Source of the DNA: Lachnospiraceae bacterium | GTDB lineage: Bacteria; Bacillota; Clostridia; Lachnospirales; Lachnospiraceae | Assembly: GCA_017396675.1 (NCBI GenBank) | Contig: JAFQLB010000076.1 | Location: forward strand, 1 to 55,842 | DNA: 55,842 bases | Direction of reading: 5' to 3' | Part shown: one piece after another, positions 8,912-16,978 of the stretch | Position numbering within the stretch: position 1 is the stretch's first letter | Layout of the letters: every line of letters begins with the position of its first letter | Made by a program: the position numbers and the translations under genes | Notes under the pieces: model-generated | Told to the model about the DNA's origin: nothing | Databases searched by the model: none | The model's input: the letters and a program-made list of their open reading frames with translations, nothing else

Positions 8912-8980
8912 GGCAGAGAAGGGGTGATATTCATTGCTGTGAGAGACCAATGAATATGGCTGCTTCTCTGCCTTTATTAT
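8912..8980 (+). terminator. Strong intrinsic terminator after the purine permease
   Basis: GGCAGAGAAG (8912-8921) pairs with CTTCTCTGCC (8963-8972), and an inner stem ATATTCATTG/CAATGAATAT extends the hairpin. It is followed by TTTATTAT. Confidence 0.75.
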
Positions 8981-9009
8981 GCATAAAACTCTGATTTTTT
9001 CTCATAATA
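8980..9009 (+). promoter_or_regulatory. Candidate forespore (sigma-G/F-like) promoter of spoVAD
   Basis: TGCATA (8980-8985) and CATAATA (9003-9009), spaced 17 bp, resemble the known sigma-F/sigma-G boxes (GYATA and CATA-type -10). Their position directly before a forespore gene supports the reading. The match is by eye, and the -35 box overlaps the T-tail of the preceding terminator. Confidence 0.35.
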
Positions 9010-9044
9010 ATGAAAAAATGAAAAAGAGAAAGAAGGTAGTTGGT

Positions 9045-10076
9045 ATGCTTCAGGAAAATTCTTTCATGCAGGGAAAGCAAAGCATTGGTTTGGGAACCCC
9101 CGTATATATTCGTCAGAGTGCTTCCATCGTAGGAAAAAAGGAGGGCCAGGGGCCGCTGGGAAAGCTGTTTGATGTGATTGGAGAAGATGATATGTTCGGC
9201 GGCAGCTGCTGGGAGGAGGCGGAGAGTACGCTGCAGAAGGAAGCCGTCTGGCTGGTTCTTCAAAAGGCAGGGATCACCATTGATGAGGTGCGTTATCTGT
9301 TTGCCGGCGATCTGCTGGGACAATCCATTGCTTCCAGCTTTGGTTTAAGTACGTATGGGACGGCTCTTTTCGGACTGTATGGAGCCTGCTCTACCAGTGC
9401 CCTCTCCCTTTGTCTGGGCAGTATTTGTGTGGCAGGCGGATTTGCGGATCAGGTACTCTGTGTCACCTCCAGTCATTTTGCAAGTGCGGAAAAGGAATTT
9501 CGTTTTCCTCTCGACTACGGGAATCAGAGACCGTTGTCAGCCAGCTGGACGGTGACGGGAAGCGGCGCATTTTTATTGGCAAAGAAGCGGGAGAAAGGAA
9601 CCAGAGCCATGATCACGGGGCTGACACCGGGGAGGATTGTGGATTTTGGGATCAAGGATTCCATGAATATGGGAGCCTGTATGGCACCGGCGGCAGCAGA
9701 TACCATTGATCGTCATCTGAAAGATTTCGGAAGAACGCCGGAATACTATGATAAGATCATTACGGGTGATCTGGGCTCTGTGGGCCAACAGGCGCTGATC
9801 GATCTGCTGAGGGAGAAAAACACGGATATTTCACAGCTTCATACAGACTGCGGCATAGAGATTTATGATTCCGGGACACAGGACACCCATGCGGGAGGCA
9901 GCGGCTGCGGCTGTGCTGCAACGGTTCTTTCCGCCTATATTCTTAAGAATCTGGAAGAAAAAATATGGAAACGGGTGTTGTTCGTCCCCACCGGAGCCCT
10001 GCTCAGTAAGACCAGCTTTAATGAGGGAAAAAGTGTGCCCGGTATTGCCCATGGGGTGGTGCTGGAAGCGGTGTGA
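9045..10076 (+). CDS. spoVAD: Stage V sporulation protein AD (SpoVAD)
   Basis: A 343-aa thiolase-fold protein, matching the usual SpoVAD length of about 340. SpoVAD binds dipicolinic acid and is needed for its uptake into the forespore through the SpoVA channel. The thiolase-like segment GLYGACSTSALSLCLGS and the C-terminal HAGGSGCGCAATVLSAYIL are recognisable. ATG 9045 is chosen for the AAGGTAG about 8 nt upstream. Longer in-frame readings from 8979 or 9018 lack a Shine-Dalgarno. The gene is not next to spoVAC or spoVAE as is usual in Bacillus and Clostridia. spoVAE lies 2.1 kb downstream, and spoVAC is not in the window. Confidence 0.92.
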   Translation: MLQENSFMQGKQSIGLGTPVYIRQSASIVGKKEGQGPLGKLFDVIGEDDMFGGSCWEEAESTLQKEAVWLVLQKAGITIDEVRYLFAGDLLGQSIASSFGLSTYGTALFGLYGACSTSALSLCLGSICVAGGFADQVLCVTSSHFASAEKEFRFPLDYGNQRPLSASWTVTGSGAFLLAKKREKGTRAMITGLTPGRIVDFGIKDSMNMGACMAPAAADTIDRHLKDFGRTPEYYDKIITGDLGSVGQQALIDLLREKNTDISQLHTDCGIEIYDSGTQDTHAGGSGCGCAATVLSAYILKNLEEKIWKRVLFVPTGALLSKTSFNEGKSVPGIAHGVVLEAV

Positions 10077-10122
10077 AGAGGGAACTGTATTCGGACACTC
10101 CGCACGACCTTCGTTTCTCCTC

Positions 10123-10151
10123 TTGAGATTTTTTTTTGAAACTGGTATACT
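10123..10151 (+). promoter_or_regulatory. Promoter upstream of ridA
   Basis: TTGAGA (10123-10128), a 17-bp T-rich spacer and TATACT (10146-10151) lie 51 bp before the ridA start. This gives ridA-aroK-eamA a transcription start separate from spoVAD. Confidence 0.65.
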
Positions 10152-10201
10152 GATTTCCTACCGTGTCAAGAGACAGTAACAGAACCACAGGAGGAAGAGG
10201 T

Positions 10202-10579
10202 ATGCTGAAAAAAGTTGCAACGGACAAGGCGCCTGCCGCCATCGGACCCTATTCTCAGGGAATTATTGCAGATAAACTCTTCTTTTCTTCGGGACAGATC
10301 CCCATCAATCCCGCCACCGGTGAAGTGGAGGGAGCGGATATCAGAGAACAGGCAGAGCTGGTTGTGAAGAATCTGGGTGCCGTATTGGCAGAGGCCGGTA
10401 CGGATTATAACAGTGTTGTGAAGACCACCTGCTTTTTGGCCGATATGAAGGATTTTGCCGATTTTAACAGTGTGTATGGAAAATATTTCACGGAAAAGCC
10501 TGCAAGAAGCTGTGTGGCGGTAAAGGAGCTGCCCAAGTCCGTGCTTTGTGAAGTAGAAGTAATCGCCTGGCTGGGATAA
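10202..10579 (+). CDS. ridA: RidA family enamine/imine deaminase
   Basis: A 125-aa protein of the RidA (YjgF/YER057c/UK114) family, which hydrolyses reactive 2-aminoacrylate and related enamines released by PLP enzymes. The typical N-terminus with [12 protein letters not shown] and the central [12 protein letters not shown] are visible, as is the C-terminal [11 protein letters not shown] containing the conserved substrate-binding Arg. AGGAGG stands about 8 nt before ATG 10202. Five bases separate it from the next gene, so it is co-transcribed with the shikimate-kinase-like gene. Confidence 0.93.
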   Translation: MLKKVATDKAPAAIGPYSQGIIADKLFFSSGQIPINPATGEVEGADIREQAELVVKNLGAVLAEAGTDYNSVVKTTCFLADMKDFADFNSVYGKYFTEKPARSCVAVKELPKSVLCEVEVIAWLG

Positions 10580-10584
10580 GTGAG

Positions 10585-11106
10585 ATGGAAGAAAAAAAGA
10601 AAAATGTCGTACTGATCGGTATGCCGGGAGCGGGGAAGAGTACAGTGGGCGTGGTTCTTGCCAAACGCCTGGGGTTTCAGTTTCTGGATGCGGATCTGTT
10701 GATTCAGGAGCAGGAGGGAAAGCTTCTGCATGAGCTCATCTCAGACCATGGACAGGAAGGCTTCCTGAAGATCGAGGAGCGTGTGAATGCGGGAATCCAC
10801 GCGGAAAATACGGTAATCGCCACAGGAGGGAGTGCAATCTACGGCAGGGATGCCATGGTTCATTATAAGGCCATGGGGCAGATCGTCTATCTGCAGCTTA
10901 CACTGCCTTCCATTGCGCTGCGTCTGGGAGACCTAAGCAAAAGAGGAGTGGCAATGAAGCCGGGACAGGATCTGGAAGGGTTGTACCGGGAGAGAATTCC
11001 GCTGTATGAGTCTTATGCCGACGTCACCATTGATTGTGAAGGAAAGGACATCCGGGAGATTACAGAGGAGATTGCAGGTCTTTTTCGGAATCGGAAAGCT
11101 CCATGA
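10585..11106 (+). CDS. Shikimate kinase-like P-loop kinase, diverged substrate site
   Basis: A 173-aa P-loop kinase with Walker A GMPGAGKS (residues 12-19), the DxD pair D35/D37 in LDADLLI, and the C-terminal RIPLYESYAD block of the AroK family. Two expected features are altered. The usual F-R of the shikimate-binding helix reads GFLKIEE, and the GGG loop reads TGGSAIY. In true shikimate kinases that Arg contacts the substrate. It may therefore phosphorylate something other than shikimate. No other aromatic-pathway gene is nearby. Its stop codon overlaps the ATG of the next gene by 4 bp (ATGA), so the two are translationally coupled. Confidence 0.75.
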   Translation: MEEKKKNVVLIGMPGAGKSTVGVVLAKRLGFQFLDADLLIQEQEGKLLHELISDHGQEGFLKIEERVNAGIHAENTVIATGGSAIYGRDAMVHYKAMGQIVYLQLTLPSIALRLGDLSKRGVAMKPGQDLEGLYRERIPLYESYADVTIDCEGKDIREITEEIAGLFRNRKAP

Positions 11107-11978
11107 AAACAATACAGATGAAAAAAAGCGGACTGCTGTTTTTGACGGCGCTGATCTGGGGAGTTGCTTTTACCGCTCAGAGTGCCGGTATGGAGTATGT
11201 GGGACCGCTGACCTTTTCTGCCTGCCGATTTTTACTGGGAGGCACGGTCTTATTACCTTTTGTGGCAAAGAGCAAAAAGGAAGAGACAAAGCAGCAGAGA
11301 AAAACCCTCCTGCTGGGAGGGATCTGCTGTGGTGGGGCGCTGTGTACCGCATCCCTGTTTCAGCAGTACGGGATGCTCTACACCACCGTTGGAAAGGCGG
11401 GCTTTATCACTGCGCTATATATTGTGATCGTTCCCCTTCTGGGAATGTTTGCGGGAAAGCGGGTCCTGCCAAACGTTTGGGCAGGCGTGGTGCTGGCGGC
11501 TGTGGGCATCTATTTCCTCTGTATGACAGAAGGGTTATATCCGGGCAGAGGAGACCTGCTGGTCTTTATTTGCGCCATGTGCTTTTCCGTACATATTCTG
11601 GTCATTGATTACTTTGTGTCCAGGGCGGACGGGGTCAAGCTGGCCTGTCTGCAGTTTTTTTTCAGCGGTATCGTCTGTACGGCAGGGGCATTCCTGCTGG
11701 AACAGCCGCTGTGGTCCGATATTGCGGCCTGTGCCGTTCCGATTTTATATTCGGGAGTGCTTTCCTGCGGAGTGGCCTACACCTTCCAGATTTTGGGGCA
11801 AAAGGATATGAATCCCGCCATCGCCTCTCTGATTCTCAGCCTTGAATCCGTGGTTTGCGTACTGGCAGGCTGGATCCTTCTGGGAGAGGTGCTGACACCG
11901 CGTCAGATTCTGGGCTGCGTGCTGGTTTTTTCGGCAGTGGTGCTGGCACAGATTCCTTTCGCCGGAAACCGTGCATAA
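11103..11978 (+). CDS. EamA/DMT-family transporter
   Basis: A 291-aa membrane protein with ten predicted hydrophobic segments forming two EamA repeats. The N-terminal LIWGVAFTAQSAGMEYVGP is typical of the drug/metabolite transporter superfamily. Members export amino acids or metabolites, and the substrate here is unknown. It overlaps the kinase gene by 4 bp and ends the ridA operon. A terminator follows at 12026-12054. Confidence 0.88.
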   Translation: MKTIQMKKSGLLFLTALIWGVAFTAQSAGMEYVGPLTFSACRFLLGGTVLLPFVAKSKKEETKQQRKTLLLGGICCGGALCTASLFQQYGMLYTTVGKAGFITALYIVIVPLLGMFAGKRVLPNVWAGVVLAAVGIYFLCMTEGLYPGRGDLLVFICAMCFSVHILVIDYFVSRADGVKLACLQFFFSGIVCTAGAFLLEQPLWSDIAACAVPILYSGVLSCGVAYTFQILGQKDMNPAIASLILSLESVVCVLAGWILLGEVLTPRQILGCVLVFSAVVLAQIPFAGNRA

Positions 11979-12025
11979 TCATATATGCTCATGTATCATC
12001 ATGTATAATTTTTATTTTTTGAGAG

Positions 12026-12054
12026 ATAGTAGATAGAAATATCTGCTATTTTTT
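12026..12054 (+). terminator. Intrinsic terminator after the EamA gene
   Basis: ATAGTAGATA (12026-12035) pairs with TATCTGCTAT (12040-12049) with one G-U pair, has a GAAA tetraloop, and is followed by a run of T to 12054. Confidence 0.75.
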
Positions 12055-12144
12055 GTGCTGCCGGGAAATGACTCGACAAGGGCTACAGGGTCCATGACAG
12101 GAGAAAGCGGTGCGAGGAAGCGGGAAGAAAAAGGAGAGTGAAGC

Positions 12145-12501
12145 ATGGAATATATCATTGCTTTTGTGACAGGCGGATGCATCTGTGCTCTGGTTCAGCT
12201 TCTGATGGAAAAAACAAAGCTGATGCCGGGACGGATCATGGTACTTCTGGTGTGTACGGGGGCGGTTCTCAGTGCCCTTGGGATCTACGGACCCTTTGTG
12301 GAATTTGCGGGAGGCGGCGCTACCGTTCCCCTTCTTGGATTTGGCCATGTATTAATGGAGGGAGTCAAGGAGGCAGTGGACAAGGATGGTATTCTGGGTC
12401 TGTTTGCGGGAGGATTTACGGCCGGTGCGGTAGGCTGCAGCGGTGCTCTGATTTTCGGCTATCTGGCCAGCCTGGTAACACAGTCCAAAATAAAAAAATA
12501 G
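12145..12501 (+). CDS. spoVAE: Stage V sporulation protein AE (SpoVAE)
   Basis: A 118-aa membrane protein with three to four hydrophobic segments. The family segments TKLMPGRIMVLLV and FAGGGATVPLLGFGHVLMEGVK are visible. SpoVAE belongs to the SpoVA channel that moves Ca-dipicolinate into the forespore and releases it at germination. A good AAGGAG lies about 8 nt before ATG 12145. It is separated from spoVAD by three unrelated genes and a terminator, so it must have its own promoter. I could not identify that promoter with confidence in the 90 bp after the terminator. Confidence 0.9.
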   Translation: MEYIIAFVTGGCICALVQLLMEKTKLMPGRIMVLLVCTGAVLSALGIYGPFVEFAGGGATVPLLGFGHVLMEGVKEAVDKDGILGLFAGGFTAGAVGCSGALIFGYLASLVTQSKIKK

Positions 12502-12540
12502 GATTTACAAAAATTTCTGCGGGGAAATCCGGGATAATAC

Positions 12541-12569
12541 ATGACAAGGTCGGATTTTTTCAGTATAAT
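12541..12569 (+). promoter_or_regulatory. Promoter for the DUF1653/sfsA-mutY operon
   Basis: ATGACA (12541-12546), a 17-bp spacer and TATAAT (12564-12569) lie about 70 bp before the DUF1653 gene. Confidence 0.7.
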
Positions 12570-12640
12570 CGTATGTGGTGCCGCTGTCCGGCACCTGAAA
12601 GGGTACGGAAGAACAAGAAAGAAATAAAGTGAGGGATGGT

Positions 12641-13105
12641 ATGATACCCGAGATAAATGAAATTTATCGTCATTTCAAAGGAGAACTGTACCGCGTACTG
12701 CATCTGGCACAGCACAGTGAAAGCGGGGAAGAGATGGTGGTTTACCGGGCCCTGTACGGTGACTGCAGGATTTATGTGCGGCCTCTTGACAGTTTTACGG
12801 AGATTCTGGACAAAGAAAAGTATCCGGGCGCCGGGCAGGCGCACAGATTTGAAAGAGTGCAGGAATTGGGTGAGGAAGTGGAGGAAACACTGGATCCCGC
12901 CCTGGCAGAGTTTCTGGATGCACAAACCTGCCGTGAGCGGATCAATATCTTAAACGGCCTCCACCACAGGATCACCGATGCAATGATTACCACCATGGCG
13001 GTTGCTTTGGATGTGGAGATTCCGGAATCGGAGACAGAGAAACGGTTTCAGGAGCTGATGACCTGTCTTGTGATGAAAGAAAGATATGAGGGCAGTCGCG
13101 GATAG
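12641..13105 (+). CDS. DUF1653 domain-containing protein
   Basis: A 154-aa cytoplasmic protein. Residues of about 6-65 match the small DUF1653 fold (HFKGELYRVLHLAQHSESGE, then VVYRALYGDCRIYVRPLDSF). The remaining C-terminal half is helical, with no domain I recognise. The function of DUF1653 is not established. The start is set at ATG 12641, and an in-frame GTG lies at 12629. It is the first gene of an operon with the SfsA-MutY fusion, which begins 12 bp after its stop. Confidence 0.7.
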   Translation: MIPEINEIYRHFKGELYRVLHLAQHSESGEEMVVYRALYGDCRIYVRPLDSFTEILDKEKYPGAGQAHRFERVQELGEEVEETLDPALAEFLDAQTCRERINILNGLHHRITDAMITTMAVALDVEIPESETEKRFQELMTCLVMKERYEGSRG

Positions 13106-13117
13106 TGAGAAAGTATC

Positions 13118-14989
13118 ATGAAGTATAAAAAAATCGTAGAAGGACGGTTTCTGTCACGACCCAATCGGTTTATTGCCCATGTGGAGATAGAGGGCAGAGA
13201 AGAAATCGTGCATGTGAAAAATACGGGGCGCTGCAGAGAGCTTCTTCTTCCCGGTGCCTGTGTCTTTTTGTCCGATGAGGGGCAGAGGGAGGGGGAAGCG
13301 GGAATCAAAGGCGGGCGTAAGACCAGATACGACCTGGTGGCTGTCAGAAAAGGGAACCGCATTGTCAACATGGATTCCCAGGCCCCCAATGCAGCGGTGG
13401 GGGAATGGCTGGTGGGATCCGGGCTTTTCAAAGACATAGAAGAAATCAGACCGGAATATACATACGGAGACTCCCGATTTGATTTTTACATAAAGACCTC
13501 CGAAGGAAATGCGTTGATGGAAGTCAAGGGTGTGACCTTGGAGGAGGGAAATGTGGTTTCTTTTCCGGACGCCCCCTCAGAACGGGCGGTCAGACATGTA
13601 AATGAGCTGATTGCAGCCGGACAGTCCGGATATAAGACATATATTCTGTTTGTCATCCAGATGTCCAAGGTTTCTTTTTTTACGCCCAATGAAAGGCAGC
13701 ATGCCGCCTTTGCAAAATGCCTGCGGGAAGCGGCAAGAGCGGGCGTATCCGTGCTTGCCTATGAAAGCAGGGTGACGCCGGAGGGTATGAGCATAGGGGA
13801 ACCGGTGCCGGTGGTGCTGGAATATGCATGGGAATATCAGGTCTGTGTGGCACCCCTTCTGGCTTGGTATGATAAGGGGCACAGAGCACTTCCCTGGAGA
13901 GAACACCCCCAAGGATATGATGTCTGGATCTCCGAAATCATGCTGCAGCAGACCCGGGTGGAGGCGGTAAAGCCTTACTTTGCAAGATTTATGGAGGCTG
14001 TACCGGATGTGGCAAGCTTAGCTTCCATAGAAGAGGAAAGACTGCTGAAGCTGTGGGAGGGTCTGGGGTATTATAACAGGGCGAGAAATTTAAAGAAGGC
14101 AGCGATGCAGATCATGGAAGAATACGGCGGCCGTATGCCAAATCGGTATGAAGAGCTGCTGACATTACCGGGGATCGGAAGCTATACGGCGGGTGCCATT
14201 GCTTCCATCGCCTATGGTCAGCCCGTTCCCGCGGTGGATGGCAATGTATTGCGGGTGCTGAGCAGATTGACCGGGGATGAACGGGATGTTTCCAAAGAAA
14301 GCACGAAAAAAGAAATAGCGCAAAGATTAAAAACCGTCATACCTAAGAGTCGCCCCGGTGATTTTAACCAGGCATTGATGGAGCTGGGAGCCACTGTTTG
14401 TCTTCCCGCAGGGAAACCCGGATGTGAAGAATGTCCGTGGAAGGGGATGTGCCGGGTCCATCTTGAGGGAGGGGAAGAGGCGTATCCGAAAAAAGCACCG
14501 AAGAAGGGCAGGAAGATAGAGAAGAGGACGATTCTGATCCTGCAGGATGAGGACAAAACAGCACTTTTGAAGCGGCCGGAAAAAGGCCTGCTGGCGGGCA
14601 TGTATGAATTTCCTTCGCTTTCCGGAAGCCGGAGCCGGAAGGAGGTTCTTACATATTTGGAGTCCATGGGACTGAAGCCTTTGCGGATCCGCCGTCTGCC
14701 CCCCGCAAAGCATATATTTACACACATAGAGTGGCATATGGAAGGATATATAATTCGGGTGGACGAGTTTTCCTCTGTGAAGCTTACGGCAGACAGGGCC
14801 GGGTGGATCTTTGCCAAAGGCAGGGAAACGGAAGAAAACTATCCTTTACCCTCTGCCTTTGCCGCCTATGCCGGATATTTGAATATCCGACAGGGAAGGG
14901 CTGCCTTGGAAGAAGAAAGGAAGACAGGGGAAATGACAGGAATGGAGGAAACGGATGAAAGTACTTTCGATAGCAGTTCCCTGCTATAA
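13118..14989 (+). CDS. SfsA nuclease - MutY adenine DNA glycosylase fusion
   Basis: One uninterrupted 623-aa reading frame holds two enzymes. Residues 1 to about 235 are SfsA-like: NTGRCRELL, GDSRFDFYI and MEVKGVTL form a D...ExK nuclease-like core, followed by FPDAPSERAVRH. Residues of about 243-455 are a MutY HhH-GPD glycosylase: E273 in SEIMLQQTR, the helix-hairpin-helix LPGIGSYTAGA (350-360), catalytic D374 in VDGN, and cysteines C428, C436, C439 and C445 for the 4Fe-4S cluster. Residues of about 468-590 look like the MutT-like C-terminal domain that reads 8-oxoG. MutY removes adenine opposite 8-oxoG. SfsA proteins are reported to be nucleic-acid nucleases. The last 35 bp overlap the next gene. 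Confidence 0.88.
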   Translation: MKYKKIVEGRFLSRPNRFIAHVEIEGREEIVHVKNTGRCRELLLPGACVFLSDEGQREGEAGIKGGRKTRYDLVAVRKGNRIVNMDSQAPNAAVGEWLVGSGLFKDIEEIRPEYTYGDSRFDFYIKTSEGNALMEVKGVTLEEGNVVSFPDAPSERAVRHVNELIAAGQSGYKTYILFVIQMSKVSFFTPNERQHAAFAKCLREAARAGVSVLAYESRVTPEGMSIGEPVPVVLEYAWEYQVCVAPLLAWYDKGHRALPWREHPQGYDVWISEIMLQQTRVEAVKPYFARFMEAVPDVASLASIEEERLLKLWEGLGYYNRARNLKKAAMQIMEEYGGRMPNRYEELLTLPGIGSYTAGAIASIAYGQPVPAVDGNVLRVLSRLTGDERDVSKESTKKEIAQRLKTVIPKSRPGDFNQALMELGATVCLPAGKPGCEECPWKGMCRVHLEGGEEAYPKKAPKKGRKIEKRTILILQDEDKTALLKRPEKGLLAGMYEFPSLSGSRSRKEVLTYLESMGLKPLRIRRLPPAKHIFTHIEWHMEGYIIRVDEFSSVKLTADRAGWIFAKGRETEENYPLPSAFAAYAGYLNIRQGRAALEEERKTGEMTGMEETDESTFDSSSLL

Positions 14990-15980
14990 TTCTCAAAGCT
15001 ATATGAAAAAATGCATCGATTCGCTGCTGAAGGGCGGAGAAGATGTGGAGATTATCATTGTGGATGACGGCTCAACGGATAAAACAGCACAGATTGCAGA
15101 CCGGTACGCAAGGTTGTACCCCTCCGTGGTGAGAGTCATTCATAAGCCCAACGGAGGACACGGCTCCGGTGTAAATGCCGGGATCGAGCAGGCCAAGGGC
15201 CTGTATTTCAAAGTGGTGGACAGTGATGACTGGGTCAGAGAGGACGCCTATCTGGCCATTCTGGACAGACTGCGGGAGCTTTTGAATCAGGGTCGGATGA
15301 TCGACATGTTCATCAGCAACTTTGTCTATGAAAAAGAAGGGGTAAAAAAATGCAGGGTCATGCGTTATCATCGGACGCTGCCGGAGAATGTGGTTTTCAC
15401 ATGGAAGGATGTGGGCCGCTTCAGAAAAGGCCAGTACATATTGATGCATTCGGTGATCTACCGCACGGGTCTGCTGCGGGAATGCGGTCTGAAGCTGCCG
15501 GAGCATACATTCTATGTGGATAATATGTATGTTTTCGAGCCCTTGCCCTATGTGAAGGAGATGTACTATCTGGATGTGAATTTTTACCGTTATTATATCG
15601 GCCGGGCCGATCAGTCGGTGAATGAACAGGTCATGATCGGCAGGATCGACCAGCAGCTGAAGGTCAACAGGCTGATGATGGAATATCTGGTGGAGCATAA
15701 GCAACAGCTGGCGGGAAACAGAAAGTGCAGAAGCTATATGCTTAATTATCTGGATATTATCACCACCATTTCTTCCATTATGCTGATACGTGCGGATACG
15801 GAGGAAAGTCTTGCAAAAAAGAAAGATTTGTGGGAATATTTGAAGGGCAGGGATGCGGGAATCTGGAGAAGACTCCGTTACGGACTTCTGGGCAACGCCA
15901 TGAATCTTCCGGGTAAAGGGGGAAGAAGGATCTCTGTGGAGGGCTATAAGCTGTGTCAAAGATTTTTTAATTTCAATTAA
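14955..15980 (+). CDS. Family 2 glycosyltransferase
   Basis: A 341-aa GT-A fold transferase. The nucleotide-sugar site IIIVDDGSTDKT (D37, D38) and the metal-binding DSDD (residues 89-92) are both present. There is no obvious membrane segment, so it should act at the cytoplasmic face. Acceptor and sugar are unknown. GGAGG lies 6 nt before ATG 14955, which fixes the start inside the end of the SfsA-MutY gene. The neighbouring lipid kinase 21 bp downstream suggests a role in envelope lipid or polysaccharide synthesis, by context only. Confidence 0.88.
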   Translation: MKVLSIAVPCYNSQSYMKKCIDSLLKGGEDVEIIIVDDGSTDKTAQIADRYARLYPSVVRVIHKPNGGHGSGVNAGIEQAKGLYFKVVDSDDWVREDAYLAILDRLRELLNQGRMIDMFISNFVYEKEGVKKCRVMRYHRTLPENVVFTWKDVGRFRKGQYILMHSVIYRTGLLRECGLKLPEHTFYVDNMYVFEPLPYVKEMYYLDVNFYRYYIGRADQSVNEQVMIGRIDQQLKVNRLMMEYLVEHKQQLAGNRKCRSYMLNYLDIITTISSIMLIRADTEESLAKKKDLWEYLKGRDAGIWRRLRYGLLGNAMNLPGKGGRRISVEGYKLCQRFFNFN

Positions 15981-16001
15981 CATACGCAAAGAGGACGCAA
16001 T

Positions 16002-16958
16002 ATGTATCATTTTATCGTCAACCCCAATTCCCGGTCGGGCAGGGGAAAAAAATACTGGAAGAAGATTCAGCCTCTTCTGGACGCTCAGGGTATTGCCTAC
16101 GATGTTCGGTTTTCCGAGCGAATGGGGCATATCTCGGAGCTGGTGGCAGAGGTGGTAGGAGAATACGAGGATAAGGGGGAGGATCCCCATCTTGTGGTCC
16201 TGGGCGGAGACGGAACCATGAATGAAGCCCTGCAGGAGGTCAGGGATTTTGATCGGGTGATTTTCAGCTATATTCCCACCGGTTCCAGCAATGATCTGGC
16301 CAGGGCTCTTGGAATCTCCAGGGATCCCGGGGAGGCCCTTGCAAAGATCCTTACGGGAAAAGAGGAACGGCGTATGGATGTAGGCGTGGTGCAGTATCGC
16401 AATGCCTGGTATTACGGGAAGGAAATTCAGGTGCCGGAGAGAAGATTCCTGTCCTCCTGTGGTATCGGCTTTGATGCGGCTGTCTGTGCGGAGACCTTTC
16501 GCTCTACGGTGAAGGATTATTTTAACCGCTGTGGGCTGGGAAAGCTGACCTATCTGGGAATCGCCTTAAAGCAGCTGATCCGTTTGAAATTTGCGGACGG
16601 GGAGATCGTGATCGACGGAGAAAAAAGAAAGAAGCTTAAAAAGATCGTATTTATTTCCAGCATGGTTCATAAGTATGCCGGCGGCGGCTTCCAATTTTGC
16701 CCGGATGCTAAGGATGATGACGGACTGCTGGACATCTGTGTGGCCTCCGATGCATCGAAGCTGCGGATTTTGCGGATTCTGCCAACGGCTTTTTCGGGGA
16801 ATCATATAAAGTTTAGGGAGGTACAGCAGCTGCGTGTGAGAGAGATCACAATACGGACAAAGGCTCCCATGTGGGTGCAGACAGACGGAGAGGTAAAGGC
16901 GGAAACGTCGGAGATCAGAGTATTTACACACCATCAGCAGGTTAGATTTGTATATTGA
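16002..16958 (+). CDS. Diacylglycerol kinase-family lipid kinase (YegS/DgkB type)
   Basis: A 318-aa soluble lipid kinase. The N-terminus [12 protein letters not shown] and the catalytic GGDGTMNE (residues 68-75) are diagnostic, followed by [13 protein letters not shown]. Family members phosphorylate diacylglycerol or related lipids using ATP, recycling lipid for phosphatidic acid synthesis. The exact lipid cannot be told. It sits between a glycosyltransferase and glyA, with about 20-bp gaps on each side. Confidence 0.9.
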   Translation: MYHFIVNPNSRSGRGKKYWKKIQPLLDAQGIAYDVRFSERMGHISELVAEVVGEYEDKGEDPHLVVLGGDGTMNEALQEVRDFDRVIFSYIPTGSSNDLARALGISRDPGEALAKILTGKEERRMDVGVVQYRNAWYYGKEIQVPERRFLSSCGIGFDAAVCAETFRSTVKDYFNRCGLGKLTYLGIALKQLIRLKFADGEIVIDGEKRKKLKKIVFISSMVHKYAGGGFQFCPDAKDDDGLLDICVASDASKLRILRILPTAFSGNHIKFREVQQLRVREITIRTKAPMWVQTDGEVKAETSEIRVFTHHQQVRFVY

Positions 16959-16978
16959 AGCAACAGGAGGAATCAATT

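Noticed and set aside
15072..16190. 372-codon open frame on the minus strand
   Set aside because: Antisense of the glycosyltransferase and the start of the lipid kinase, both with clear motifs and ribosome-binding sites.
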